From NCBI GenBank assembly GCA_028023455.1, contig JAQFVV010000027.1:4895845-4959844 (forward strand): a DNA stretch of 64,000 nt, written 5' to 3'. This stretch comes from Epiperipatus broadwayi (lineage: Eukaryota; Onychophora; Udeonychophora; Euonychophora; Peripatidae). Within the stretch, counting starts at the first letter, position 1; each line of letters opens with the position of its first letter. Shown piece after piece: positions 33,301 to 45,790 of the stretch. The notes under the pieces were generated by a model. That model did no database searches. It was not told the origin of the DNA and saw only the letters and a program-made list of their open reading frames with translations. The position numbers and the translations under genes were made by a program.

Positions 33301-34739
33301 TTAGGATCATGGCAGGACTATGTTAACTGAACCATAATAAACAATAGGAAATATGAAAAAGTGAGTTGGAGCAATGCCTGTGATAAAACTCTCCATGGAT
33401 TTGCATAAAATATTGCATCCTCAAGCCAACATCAGAACTCTCTTGAACCATCATCAGTACTGAAAGTGCAGCGAAACAAATTTCCAATGATCACAAACTC
33501 AACCCAATCTCCAAAATCATGCATTGATTTTCTGTTCAACTTTAAATATGAATTTCTTAAATAAACATTAATTTTACTTTTTTATAATTTATCAAATTAT
33601 AACAATAATTTTCTACTCTCTTGTCCCATTTCACAGTAATATGTTTTAAAATAATTCTGCATCAAAATACAGAATTTTGTTTTTCAAGTGTATTTCTGAG
33701 ATTCAAGTTATGTGGTCACTGACCACCCCAACTTGATCATCATTGAACTCACAATTGGTTCACCAATTATAATAGTACAGAAAATAGGAGTTAACTTGTC
33801 CATTCATCTTCACAGTCAAGCTTCATTTGATATTTTTAGCAAATTAAATTTGTTTTGTTCCTGGTGAAAATTTTTACAATTTTTTTTTTACAGCTTTAAA
33901 ATTCATATATATATATTCTCATATTTTAATTACAAAAAAAAATTCAAACGATGGTGGAAAAATTTAATAATCAATATCCCAAAGGAACTGAAACCCTGGT
34001 TTGGTGAGTAGACATTATTTGTTCAGTGACTACAAACTTTGCCAAGTGTATTTTGTGGAAATAATATGATGATCGAGAAAATATTATGATGGTCTAAAAA
34101 CTGGATTTTTTGAAAAGTTTATGATTATATTTGTATCATAATTGTGTAATAATTATTAAAAATAAATATTATTACATATTTAATTTTTACAGAAATGTTT
34201 TATTTTTAAATATAAAAAAATATTTTCTTCTGAATTTTGTTATTATGTGGTCATGGGAAAACACAGCTTTGTAGAAATGAGGTCATTTAGAAAATTGTTA
34301 TTATATTTAGCAATATCATAAAAATTACAAAAAAATTGTAAACTTTTAAAGCATAAATTGATAGATTTAGTAGTTATTAAAATTAATTTGTTCAGATTTT
34401 TAAATCAAACATGAAACAAAGAAGACTTCATTCATTTTTCACATTGAATCAGCTTCACCTGAAATTTGATAATGTGACAGCATCTTGTTTTCACTAAAAT
34501 ATAATTTTTAAAATAATTCCTGAAATCAAATGTAATTTTTTAAATTTTACTTAATTTCTAAACAAAATATCTATTGAATGTGGTCAAATTTATTATATTC
34601 TGAAAAATAATAATGGTTTAATATTTAAGTGAAAGTTGAAAGCTTAAATCTAGGGAGAACAAGGAAATCTGTCAGAGTACAGGACAGTTAATAATGGAGA
34701 ATCTGAGATACAGTGTCCCATAATTGGGTTGCCAATTGC
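33301..34739. other. AT-rich non-coding stretch
   Basis: No feature was recognised. Confidence 0.5.
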
Positions 34740-35200
34740 AACAGTACATCACCTTAGGGCTGAATTATGAGGAGACAAGAAACCATCATCCCCAAAAAAC
34801 AATATAAAATTAAATATAAAAGGAATGAGCATGAGAGATCAACACAAAACTAACTATAAGTTTACCAGCATTACACAAATGTAATACTCATTCATTAGCA
34901 TAAATTATTAATAAAAATAAATCAACAACCAATCTTATGACTGGATTTGAAAGTCGTTCACTATAGACCAGGCTAATTATTTAACCACTACCAACCCTAG
35001 GGCAGGAATACAAACAATAATTATCTCAATACATAAACTTATGTGCTATTCCATCAGAATACAACAATAAGTCAAATAATGCTGAGATATTAAAAACATT
35101 TTGACCATCATCAATGCTATAGCCACTTAGTACCATTTATGTACTAGCCAACTATAAACTAAATTACTAAAGAAATAATAAAATGAAATGTGGTGAATGA
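34740..35200 (+). repeat. dispersed repeat R1, copy 2
   Basis: Collinear with 4640-5000. Shared blocks include 'aaaataaatcaac', 'agaccaggctaa', 'aataatgctgagatatt' (with one difference), 'atcaatgct', 'ccacttag' and 'actagccaa'. Divergence is high, so the repeat is old. Confidence 0.5.
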
Positions 35201-38200
35201 ACTTTAAATAATATCCCCTTTGTGTCAACCAGGATCCTAATCATCTGAATGTCCATAAGACTAAACATAAACCCCTACTCAAATAACTTATGCACAAATC
35301 CAGCTCAGGAAGCAAGAACACTATAAACTATCACTGTAAGCAAAAAAATTAATTAAATAAAGTAGCTTATTATAAATCACTTAAAATAGTTTCTAGGTTT
35401 ACTCTATTATAAGTAAATAGTTTTATTGGAATCATTTTAAAAAAATCCTAGAATATTAAGCAGCTGTCATGAAATAAAGTCACACACACTACAATTTATG
35501 AAACAGGAATTGGATAGAATGAAGAAATTAAGACTAACAAATATTTTAGAACAATTATTTAATACCTAATTGATTACAATAAACAAACAAAATGACATAA
35601 TAGTATGAAATTTGAAACATTTATTTCATTGAAAAATATATTTTCATAAAAATTATAATTTATCATTGATTTTTATTCATAAATTAATTTTTAATTAAGT
35701 TATTTTTTTAAAAATAACTAAGGGTTGGAAAAACAACATTTTCAAAATTCAAAGATAACAATATTTGATTTAGCTTAATTAACTTATTATTAAGTTTTTA
35801 GGAGGGAAAATGAATGAAAATAGAAAATATGTTTCCAAAAAAAAAAAGATTAAATTTTCAATATATTAAATTTTCTAAAGACTATTTCATAATTTTGAAG
35901 CAAAAATTGACTGGATTTAAAAACAAAATTTTCACAATTTAAAAATATTAACTTAATGAAAATATTTAAAATTATCAATTCTTACAACAACAAAAATATC
36001 TTTTTTTACTATAAATGAAAATTTAGTGTGTACACAAAATAGATACCTTTAATCATGATTTTATTTTCTGTGAAGTTCTTTCCAGTCACAATTTCCATTT
36101 TTTTCAATTGGGTTTCTCCTTGAATGCTTCTAGACATGTACATCATTAATTTGCACTTTTTTTGAAGTGCTATAATTCCAGTTTAAGAAAATATCACATT
36201 TTTTCCACTAAAATTTCCAGGTGAGACTAACACAGACAGAGACTCATGCTCTTGGTTGAAGGCAAGGTTGCAGTCTATTCTAGTATATAAATTCATTTCT
36301 ACATTTTTGTTCCAGTGAAGGCAGATTACATGGAGGAAATTGATGTCTATTTTTTAGCTGAATTAAGCACATGGTTTTTATTGTAGAAATCATTTTTATA
36401 AATAAACTCATAGTATGCTAAAATCTTGATTAAAACCTCTACTTTTTCCTTCTTTAGCAACTGGACTAAGACTTAACTGCTTTCTCTTCAATAGCTAAGT
36501 TAGGAATCTTTTCTTACTAGATATTTGGATCTTTTGATTTATTCACACCATCATTATTTTTTCTAGAACAATCTTGCCTACAAGCCAATTACAAACTGTC
36601 TTCAGTATGATAGTTTTTATAACAGCCAATTAGATAAATTTTTATAAATACAATTATTCAACTATTTCTCTCCTTAATCATAGATATTGAAAGACAAATC
36701 AAGAACTTAAATTAACATCTGAAAATTTTTGACATTATTTCTTAATTATCTTTTTTTTTTTCAAAAACAAAAACAAGATAATCAGCTAATAACACTGATT
36801 TGATTTTTTATAATACCGAGAGATAAAAAAAAAAAAAAAAAAAACAATTCTAATTAAAAATAAAATTAAAATCTTATTTTGTTTTTTTCATTTTAAAAAT
36901 ACTCTTAAACATAAACTTTAGCTCTCTTAAAAGATTAAAATTAAATATTAAAAAATTTACTGAAAAGAGAAAGTGTTCTTTTTTTTCTCTTGGTACATTT
37001 TTTTAAAAAAAAAAAAATTAAAAGCAATTGGTAATTTAAAAAAATTATTGAAGAGAGAGAACCAAAGAAATTATTTATATGATTTTATACTTTTCTCTCT
37101 TTTCTATCAACATTTACAATTTATAATATGTATTAAAATATGCATACTATAATTTTTAAAAAGTATTGACAATTATTAAAAAAATTGTCTAAAATGTTTT
37201 TACTATCATGTGGGAAGGAAAATAAAATATTTACTTAATTTCAGATTCCTTATTATTATAAAAAAATATTAATCAGAAAATTAAATACTATTTTTCCTAT
37301 TAATTAAATAATCCTAAACTAAATCTGAGGAACATGTTGCCAAATTATCTAATTATTTTTAATGCAGCTATGTACCCAACTGGTTACAATATATACATAT
37401 ATGTGTGTATGGGTGTGTGTTGATTAAAAAGAAAAATTTATAATATAGAAAATATATATAATATAACTAGAAGTTACATGTTTGTGTAAAATGTTTATGT
37501 ATTAAATTACTGTTTATTATAGATCTGAAGATTTCTGGAACAATTAAACCGGTACTTATGTATTAGATATATGCCTTTTCACATCTGTATCAATCCACTG
37601 CTAACATTCTAATCCTGAAATGTCATCAAACAACATGTACACCAAAAACTTCTGACATACATAAGTGATAAATTTGTCAAAATAGACTATGTGTATGTAT
37701 TTTTTCCGGAGTTTTTTTGCAATATTTAGAAAGTTTTGGCAGATTGAGACATATGTGAAAAGTCATATCAGCTCAAATATGTAACACTAATCACACCGAT
37801 GTTCTGAATGACTATATTTTTAACAATATGAAAAATATAAACTTTACATAAAAATAGTAAAAATGACACATTATGACACTAAATTAAAATGCCCACCACA
37901 CCATTCACACAAGGTACATACAATATTATGCCATCACACTCTCACAGCCCCATAATTTTACTTAAAATTAATAAAAATACATATATAAACTCTGGTATTA
38001 AATTATCAAAACAGGCACTAAAGCAAAATTACACACCCAGCAATATCCAAATCTTACATAAATTAAAAAAAAATAGTACCCATATTTAATTCTGTCATGA
38101 AATTACAAAACAAAAGTAGACATCAAAACCAAAATTGACAAAAAAAATAGTACATAACAGGCAAATTAAATTACTAAAAATGAACACACACCATGTTTGT

Positions 38201-38479
38201 TACAACAGTGATTGTCATGATGAAGCAATCATTTGTGTCTTTGCGGATGACATCCGGAGGGTATTTCTATTTTATTTTAAGGGGATCTTTCTTTCTTATA
38301 TCTGTATCATTTTTTTAAAATAGAGACCTAAAGTCCACATGTTTCTGCAATATAATCCCTGCATGGGATCATGAAATGTTAATAGTAAATGTATTTTGTT
38401 TTTAAAATAATTAAATTAGCACACTTTTAAAATTAAAACACTCAAAAAAGTTAAATTAATAATATTTTAATGGAATCTG
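35201..38479. other. long AT-rich non-coding stretch
   Basis: No gene, RNA or element was recognised. There are several A runs (for example 36827-36844, 37003-37017) and a T-rich/A-rich alternation at 36960-37020. Confidence 0.5.
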
Positions 38480-39110
38480 TGTGGTGGACTGATTTTTTAT
38501 CTCATCCATGATGCAAAGGAATACATCATCATCCTAATGCTGTCTCCACCACATAATTCTGAGAAATAGGAATATAAGTACTGCCATGTTGTTTGTTATG
38601 CCATTTTGCCGAACTCCAAAGTCTTTCAATGTTCTGAGTGTGAACTCTGGTTTCTAGATTCCCAAAATTATACTTGTGGTTCACATGAAAATGTTCATAG
38701 CTGCCAGCTCATATTTATCAGTTTTATATGATTTTCAAGAGTCCAAATAAATAGCTGAACCCTTTTCTACCTTTTGTTTCATGGCTTCCATCAGAGTTGC
38801 CACTATTCTGTCATTAATTGTGACACTAAAATACCCATTGGACTTTCTACATAAACCACCAAATATTCACTGTTTCCAGAAGTATTATTCCAGCTTGGTT
38901 TTTTTTTTATTAAAAGGCTCTTGTCGATTTCAACAATCTTGTTAGGGCCTCCAATTTGGCAATTTTCATGGTCTAACATCGCAGTGGCACAAACTTCCCA
39001 CATATAGTTATTCTAGTCTATTACAGTTGGGTCTGTCAAATTAAGCTCTGCTTTCCCCTATTCTATGAATTTTAATTTGTGAGCTCAGCTGTAAATAGAT
39101 TGGATTGCCA
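38480..39110 (-). pseudogene. Merlin-type (ISXO2-like) transposase remnant
   Basis: On the minus strand, frames give LTDPTVIDWNNYM, then EVCATAMLD, then IGGPNKIVEIDKSLL (first catalytic Asp, in IDKSL). Near 38710 come KYELAAMNIF and a region equivalent to 'NHKYNFGNLE'. Near 38640 comes a segment equivalent to HTQNIERLWSSAKWHN (catalytic Glu). The second Asp block is lost. Several frameshifts are present. It differs enough from the copy at 51900-52730 to be a separate lineage. No terminal repeats were found. Confidence 0.75.
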
Positions 39111-39404
39111 TCAGAAATGGAATTCTGAAACCCTTCAACCAAATTCCCTTACGAAGACCTATTTTATTATTGCATCTTCAAACATTACAGTGCCATTGCT
39201 TGTCCAACATGTGTATGTAAAGGGCCATAGTATGCTCATTTAGACACACTATCAGATGATAGACTTCATGATGTAGGAGTCTGACACTAGACTTAGTTTT
39301 CTGATATTTGTGCTGGCTGGGGTGGCCTCCCTGACCACAGTTTCAGAAAGTATGGGTTGTAGCGGTTGTGTTTCCAGAAAGTATAGCTTGTAGCAGTTAT
39401 ATCT

Positions 39405-39830
39405 CCTAAGAAACTTTAGCAAATAATATGATCAGTGAGGGATTTCATAAATTGGATGAATTCTGGAGAAATCACCAAGATTGAATGGTAAGTATAAACT
39501 TTTGTCAATTTCAACCTTTTAAATATCTCTCCATTAAATGTTTAATTTGTAAAGTATGAACTTTTAAATAAACTCCTGTCTGACAGCAAAAAAACTCTAA
39601 ATCAGTTAATAATTTTTTTTGTTATGTATAACACTTGCTTTAATTATTTCCATTTTTTTTTGTATTTATTAACTAAATTATTAAAAGGTATTACATTTAA
39701 GTTAGGTGTAGATGGCTGCATAGATTCCTTGAAGTTTATGTTAGTTTAAAAGGGATTAATTTTAAACTATTTGTTTTATGGCTGATCAGATGCTGGTGGA
39801 GGGATGTATAGATGTTTATATTAATGTAAT
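39405..39830. repeat. repeat R2, copy 2
   Basis: Reverse complement of 19870-20300. On the plus strand a short open stretch (NNMISEGFHKLDE, codons near 39425-39465) leads to a GTAAGT splice-donor-like site at 39489. The partner copy has one extra base in this stretch, so the reading frames differ between copies. Confidence 0.6.
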
Positions 39831-40641
39831 GTGAAGCATGTTAGCATACAGGGCACCATGCCCAAATGGATGGATGTCCCAGAATTGTAGCCATCACAGT
39901 GCAATGGGTGTGGATGTACATCCCATGCCATTGATATCCTTTTATTTTATGGATAGGGACTATAAGATGGCAAGTATCGCCCTCACTCCATCTGAAGCAT
40001 TTTTTTTAGTGTCTTATATATATATGATTCCTTTGCCAGACAGATGCACATTCCTGTATTGGATGGGAATCTTTTTTAAAAATAATATTATGCTGCAGAT
40101 GCACATTCCTGTCAGCATGGTTTTGTGCTAACATCTTCATAATATTGTATTGGTTGTCTCTGTATATCAAGAAGTGAGCGGATGGTTTGGCTACGAACTT
40201 TTAGCCTAGGATTATATGTTTTGAAAAGTTTTTAAATGTGTAGTCTATGTAGCCTAGCTATGGTCAACATTATAAAATAAAATTATATAAACTGTGCATC
40301 TGTGTGGACTTACTAAAGTTTAAAATAATAATAGTAACAAATATGTGTGTTAATAAATGTTTTTGTGATTATTACTAGCATTGGCTTATTTTATCATTTT
40401 TGTTCTTTATTAAAAATATATCTTTAAAAGTTATATTATAAATCTCAGCTACTCCTTGGGCTTAGTGACTAGGGCATAATGGTCAATAAAATAAAAATAG
40501 AGTCTTAACAAGACTCAAGGTCTCTGAAAGCACTAAGCCATATAACTTTGTAATAAGATTTAGACAAGCTTCACTTTTTTGTGTAAAGCGCAATCTAAAT
40601 TAATTACTAATCAAAGGTGAAGTAAAAACTATTATTTTATT
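39831..40641. other. non-coding stretch
   Basis: The open frame 39838-40131 shows no domain I recognise. A block 'gcagatgcacattcctgt' recurs at 40095 in a form close to 40040 (cagatgcacattcctgt). Confidence 0.4.
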
Positions 40642-41100
40642 TCAAGAAGTATCTGCCTATATTAAATTTTCTAGGTTCAAATAGCCTAGTGGCAACCATG
40701 TATGTCCATTTACCCCCATCATTATAATATATAGGAGTAAACAACATATTGGGCGCAAGTTAATTTATGATAATAGCAAAAAAAAGTAGTTTACTGTTTA
40801 AGGCTCAAACAGAATCTTTAGAACAAAGGAATATACAAATAGAAAAATATGGGTGATTTATTCTTAACAAGAAGTATTTGCCTATATTATAAATTTTCTA
40901 GGTTCAAATAGCCTAGTGGCACCATGTACAGCAGATAGAATGTGTCCATTTACCATGACCATTATAATATATAGAAGTAAACAGCATATTGGGTGCAAGT
41001 TAAATTTATGATAATAGCAAAAAAGTAGTTTACTGTTTAAGGCTCAAAAAGAATTTTTAGAACAAGGGAATATACACATAAATAGAGAAATATGGGTGAT
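40642..41100 (+). repeat. tandem duplication, about 228 bp unit
   Basis: 40642-40868 and 40869-41100 share 'caagaagtat.tgcctatatta', 'aggttcaaatagcctagtgg', 'attataatatata', 'tttatgataatagcaaaaaa' and 'tttactgtttaaggctcaaa'. The unit includes the start of the LINE tail described next. Confidence 0.8.
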
Positions 41101-41290
41101 TTAGTCTGCAAGTTATGTAAGGAAGGCATAGAAAATATTAGGCATCTGTTAATTGAATGTAAATGTTTACAATCATAAATGGTACAAATAATGAAGTTGT
41201 GAGAGAATAAATATAAACAAAGTGATTTACAGAAAGTTGGTTCTTGGTTTTTATGTTGGGTTTGGAAAAAGATAAATGATTTAAATATAA
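41035..41290 (+). pseudogene. LINE C-terminal zinc-finger (zf-RVT-like) remnant
   Basis: The frame from about 41096 gives GDLVCKLCKEGIENIRHLLI followed by ECKCL, a C-x2-C...H-x4-C arrangement. This is the zinc-finger at the C-terminus of many LINE reverse transcriptases ('C.LC...EET..HLL..C..L'). It is followed by VGSWFLCWVWKK. Stops truncate it. The upstream RT is not readable. Confidence 0.65.
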
Positions 41291-43224
41291 AGGCCATAGA
41301 ATGGACAAAGGTAATGTTGTGAAAATGAGATGGAGCAGGATAGATAAGAATATGCGAAAAAGTTAGGGTTGGGAATGGAAAGGGAAGGGAAGGTGGCTAA
41401 CAGGTTTCTCTGGACATAGTGGCCGAGAGATCCCTGACTCTGTGAAATGAGAAGCCACAGTGCTTTGCCTTGCAAGAGGGTTAATATCTTAGCCTAATTA
41501 TATTTCACAATTGCAGTTATTAAATTATTTACTTTTTATCATTTTATATTTTTTAGTTAAACAATTTAATTAGTTATCCCTGTGTTGGTCAATAAATGAT
41601 TTTATATATAATATAAAATAAAAATTGACATAACATTACAATACTAGCCAGAAAAATTAAACTTTAATAAAATTCTTTCACAATTATGGTTTTATCTATT
41701 AACAAATAGATCTTTTCAAGGGAAACTCAACTAAAAATGTCACCTATATAATACACTCTAAAACATAAATCACTGAAATTCACCAGAAACCATACAAAAT
41801 CATTCAATTCTTCATTTTTATTTACAAGAGTCAAAGTTTTCACACTCATGACAATGACATTAGTAATAATTTAGTCAACTGAAGACCATATTTTGCATAA
41901 TTTTTAATATGGACTTTTAAATTTAATAAACATAAATACTCAAAATTAAATTATAATGATTTGATATTGTTAAATACTAAATAAATGATGAAGACATATG
42001 TAAGAAAATGTTACCTGGAGCAATGACTTATGCTGTTTTGGCATGAACTGTATCTTAGGATTATCTTTTGTCACATGCTTCTATTCATCCATTTCCAGAA
42101 TGTGTGGTGGTGGAGTGAATGCATATTTAAAAAAGATATCACAAATAAAAAAGAGGTGTTGAATTATGTGATTGTATTTAATTAGAAAAACAGATATGCA
42201 AATAAATTACTTAAGTTTCAAATCCACATCTGAGATAGAAAGGATATGATAATCTCTATGTTAATAAATGATTACTAATAATAATTAATGTATTTATTTA
42301 AAGTGATTAGTGTCAGAGTTGTATGTTCAGAAAGTATAACACTTATAAATCAAATTTGTAAGTATATGTATTTTAAATAAGGTTTAAATTTTATATTTGA
42401 TCTAGAAATGATATGATAATTTCTATCCTAATAAATGATTAGTAATAATTGTTACTGCATTTATCTAAAGTGAATGATATCAAAGTTATGGCTGCCAAAA
42501 GTTTGGCACTTACAAATCAATTGTAACAATTTGAATTATTCCACATGTTTATATTTGATTCAAAACAGATATATATATAAAACTAAGGTTTAAAAGTTTA
42601 TATCGGAACTAGGACTGTGTTTCTAGGCTAATAAATAATTTGTTATATTAGTGTATTTATCTGAAGTGGGTAGCATTAAAGTTTCTGAGTACCGAAATTT
42701 TGACATTTGTAAATCACATTGTAACAATTTTTAACATAATTAAAATGATTAATAGTAATTCACGTATTTATTGATACATTCAGACTTCAAGCTTTATGGT
42801 TTTCAATACATGGGTATAAGTTTTCTTTCAAAGTACATTTAAGATTATAAGAATGCTAGGACTAAATAATATTTTTTGATCTTTTATATGATAATTGTTG
42901 TTCACCTGCTTAACATAATTTATTCTCACTCTCAAATTATAAACATCACAACGTAATGAACCTTTTACATCAACTGATAATTTATTTTTTTATTATAGTG
43001 CAAGATAAAAATATAGATCACAAAGCAGTACTTATCACTAATCTATATGTAAATAAATACCATAATTCCAGATTTATATAAAACCATTTAATACAATTTA
43101 ATCTTAAATCATTACACAAACTATTAAAATAGCAGTAATTTTTTCAGCACAGAAGTGAAATCTAGTGCAAGCTATAGTAATAAATCGATGCTAGAGGATT
43201 GTGCATCAAATTAATATCTAGCTT
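41291..43224. other. non-coding stretch with a minor F5 fragment
   Basis: 42010-42075 resembles the F5 hammerhead region in plus orientation ('tatgctgttttggcatgaac', then 'gtatctta'), badly decayed. The segments 42195-42340, 42360-42500 and 42560-42730 show a loosely repeated pattern ('aataaatgatt.gtaata', 'catttat.taaagtga'), possibly an old repeat of about 180 bp. Confidence 0.45.
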
Positions 43225-43460
43225 ATATTTCATCAATGATGCACTTTGGATCTGAGAGCAGTGGACCTGCATTTTCAGATCTAATAAACCCCTCCTGCAC
43301 CCATCTTTATTTTTTGTTAATTATATATTCATCTAAATAGAAAACACAATAATGTTTTCAATCCAAATAAATCCACTTGTATAATTATACAGATCTGAAT
43401 CCAGTTCAGTATTTATATATTTTGGTATCTTTGCTGTTAGTTATACAATTTGATGTACAC
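43225..43460 (-). repeat. F1 repeat fragment (no intact hammerhead)
   Basis: In minus orientation it has 'ggatctgagagcagtg', 'cctcctgca', 'aaaacacaataatgtttt', 'agatctgaa' and 'ttggt' in F1 order. Only the left edge of the ribozyme region remains. Confidence 0.65.
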
Positions 43461-43904
43461 ATGTCGACCTTTTTTCTCTCTTAACTTTGACAACATCCAC
43501 TTGAGATCGAATAGGATAGAGATTATCATATTATTCCTAGCCCAGATATTCTTTTCAGGTGCCTTTATTCATAGTTCCAAGAGTGTGTCAGTGGAATTTT
43601 AAGTAGGTATATAAAAAATCTATTAAGTAACAAGTTACATATGAATGTTACATTTTTTACCTAAAAGCTTAGGCTTGATCCTTCACAGTAGCCACCATGA
43701 TCATGCAATAACTTTTGCTAATGATCAATGTAGTTAAGGGGGCATTGTATGCCATTAAAGACAATTTATTTAAAAATTCAATTTCTTGAATGTTATTTGC
43801 CCTAGTGTTAGTGTTATCAGCCATATTGATTCTATGACATCCTATGATTTCTAACAATAACTAACTTATTATTATGGAGTTTGAGCAATTGAAATAAAAA
43901 AAAG

Positions 43905-43965
43905 TTAAACCACATGTGGGTCTTAAGTTCCAACATGCCACTCTACCAATGAACCAAAACAATAT
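43905..43965 (-). other. tRNA-like remnant
   Basis: On the minus strand, 'tggttcattggtagagtgg' matches an A box well. A B box is not clearly present after 'gacccacatgtgg'. It may be a SINE head or degraded tRNA. Confidence 0.3.
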
Positions 43966-44567
43966 AAGGACAACTTGATTATTTTGTTTTAATACATTGA
44001 ATCATATTATATCCTACATCATGGCTTTTAAATCATATCTATCTTGTTATTTTCAGTCTTGATACGTCATAATAACATCTTTCAAATACAAACCTTTACT
44101 TAAAATATGAGTAAAATTATTACATTTTCAAAAAAACTAAAGTCGTCACATGGTGGTGTTATTTAAAAACAATAATAATTGCAGCTAAGAAAATCAGTCC
44201 TTTCTGTTACTAGATGTTATTTGCTGTCGCAACTAATCTGTGTTTCTTAAAAAATGTAATTGTTTATTTTTAAAAAGTGTTCTTTGTTTATAAATGCTTG
44301 AATGTCAAAATTATACAAAAATAAATGAGCAACATTTGTCTTTTGATATCAGGTGTCACACAAATCCTTTTAATTCATTTACAAAAATTTCAAAGTCTTA
44401 AAAACTTTTGGATATCTAATAATACACACATTTTTTGTATATATATAATGAAGGATGTAAAAGATACACAGAGGCAAAACTCTCCATACAGTAGCGCCAC
44501 TCAGTGCAAGCCAGAGTAATCAATGGTAGAAAGGTTTGTGGACAAAATTCCTATCTAGTGCCTACTC

Positions 44568-44626
44568 ATCCAATATCCCCCAACTAATTTCTAGCTTGTG
44601 GCTTTCATCAGTGAGGAACCTTGAAT
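44568..44626 (-). ncRNA. hammerhead ribozyme-like motif (F1), unit 1
   Basis: On the minus strand, CTGATGA (44611-44605) and GAAA (44591-44588) are intact. Stem II is AGC/GCT with a CACAA loop. Stem III region is ATTAGT, and the triplet is GTT. Stem I outer strands are ATTCAA and TTGGAT, and inner strands are TCCTCA with a G-rich partner. Slightly weaker than the next copies. Confidence 0.6.
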
Positions 44627-45020
44627 CTGACAGCCCTACCCCTAAATCTTAGGATCTAATGCAACCCTCCAGCAGCCACCTCTTACCTTATTAAATAACT
44701 ATAAAGCTTTTGAGTTCAAAATCAAAACCCAATAATGAATTCAATTCAAGCTCATTAGCTTGTCTAGTCATATAGATCTGAACTCACTTCTTCATCCATA
44801 CTTTTTGGCGTCCTTGGTTTTTTAATAACCAGGCCCCATAATCCTATTGAGCATGATTGATATTAAAACACTAAACATTACATGATCATTACCCTTTATG
44901 CTTACACAAGCTGTTTACACAGAGGCAAAACTCTCCATACAATAATACCACTCAGTGCAAACCCAAGTAATCAATGGATGCTGGAAGGTTTTGCATAAAA
45001 TCCCTATCTAATGCCTATTC

Positions 45021-45079
45021 ATCCAATATCATCAGACTAGTTTCTAGCCTGTGGCTTTCATCAGTGAGGAATCTTGGAT
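45021..45079 (-). ncRNA. hammerhead ribozyme-like motif (F1), unit 2
   Basis: On the minus strand the outer stem I is ATCCAA (45079-45074) with TTGGAT (45026-45021), perfect. Inner stem I is TCCTCA with TGATGA, one mismatch. CTGATGA (45064-45058) and GAAA (45044-45041) are intact. Stem II is AGCC/GGCT with an ACA loop. Stem III is the perfect palindrome ACTAGT, with cleavage triplet GTC (45037-45035). The A-A apposition next to the core (positions 10.1/11.1) departs from the usual G-C. This is one of the two best copies. Confidence 0.7.
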
Positions 45080-45469
45080 CTTAGAGCATGACATTTAGGT
45101 ATTAGGATTTAATGCAACCCCCCAGTAGCAACCCTTTATCTTATTTCTAACTATAAAGCTATGAGTTTAAAATGAAAACACAATAATGTTTTTCAAGCTA
45201 AGCTCATTAGCTTGTATTATCATGTAGATCTGAACTCAGTTTAGCATCCATACTTTTTGGTGCCTTTGGTTCTTTAATAACCACAGTCACCATAATCATA
45301 TTGGGCAGGGTTGGTATTAAACTACTAAACATCACATGATCACTATTCTTTATGCTTACACAGGCTATTTACACAAGCAAAGCTTTCCATATAGTAGTGT
45401 CACTCACTGCAAGCCAGAGTAATCAATGGATGCAGGAAGATTTCTGTATAAAATCTCTATATATGGATG

Positions 45470-45790
45470 CTGAACTTAGTTCAGATCTATATGACTATAC
45501 AAAGTAATGAGCTTGAATTGAAAACTTTATTGTGTTTTCATTTTAAACTCAAAGCTTTATAGTTAGTTAATAAGTAAAAGGTGGTTCTGGAGAGTTGCAT
45601 TACATCCTAAGACATAGATGCAGTGCTTTCAGATCCAAGGTTCCTCACTGATGAAAGCCACAAGCTAGAAACTAGTCTGAGGATATTGTATGAGTAGGCA
45701 TTAGACAGGTATTTTATGCACAAACTTTCCTGCAGGGCTTGTACTTGTCTCTGTGTAAACATCTTGTGTAAGCATAAAGAATGGTGATAT
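45470..45790 (+). repeat. F1 unit, inverted relative to the array
   Basis: After the turn near 45470 the F1 consensus runs on the plus strand from 'atggatgctgaac' through the hammerhead to 'aagcataaagaatggtgat'. It forms a head-to-head junction with the array on its left. Confidence 0.8.
45633..45691 (+). ncRNA. hammerhead ribozyme-like motif (F1), best inner stem
   Basis: CTGATGA (45648-45654) and GAAA (45668-45671) are intact. Inner stem I TCCTCA (45642-45647) pairs perfectly with TGAGGA (45678-45683). Outer stem I is ATCCAA (45633-45638) against TTGTAT (45686-45691), with one mismatch that is TTGGAT in sister copies. Stem II is AGC (45656-45658) with GCT (45664-45666). The palindromic ACTAGT (45671-45676) and triplet GTC (45675-45677) set the cleavage point after 45677. 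A655/A667 (45655 and 45667) are unpaired. Confidence 0.7.

Larger units (their letters stand above)
44465..45470 (-). repeat. F1 tandem array, two units plus a partial
   Basis: The unit start 'gaggcaaaactctccatac' recurs at about 44472 and 44924, and more diverged at about 45375. This gives a period of about 453 bp, all on the minus strand. Each full unit contains one hammerhead motif, an anonymous spacer, and the conserved 'gtatggatgctgaac' and 'agcttgtgtaagcataaa' blocks. No open reading frame. The layout matches head-to-tail terminal repeats of Penelope elements or retrozymes. It ends at an inversion point near 45470. Confidence 0.8.

Noticed and set aside
33440-33480. Phrase with 'catcatcagtactgaaag' and 'gcgaaac' resembling a hammerhead
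   Set aside because: The first box is not CTGANGA on either strand in the needed order, and no stem II can be drawn.
37511-37548. CTGAAGA followed by AAACCGGTAC
   Set aside because: The palindromic ACCGGT is tempting, but GAAA is TAAA, and neither stem I nor stem II pairs.
39838-40131. 97-codon open frame
   Set aside because: No recognisable domain, and the frame contains a locally duplicated 17-bp phrase, which suggests non-coding DNA.
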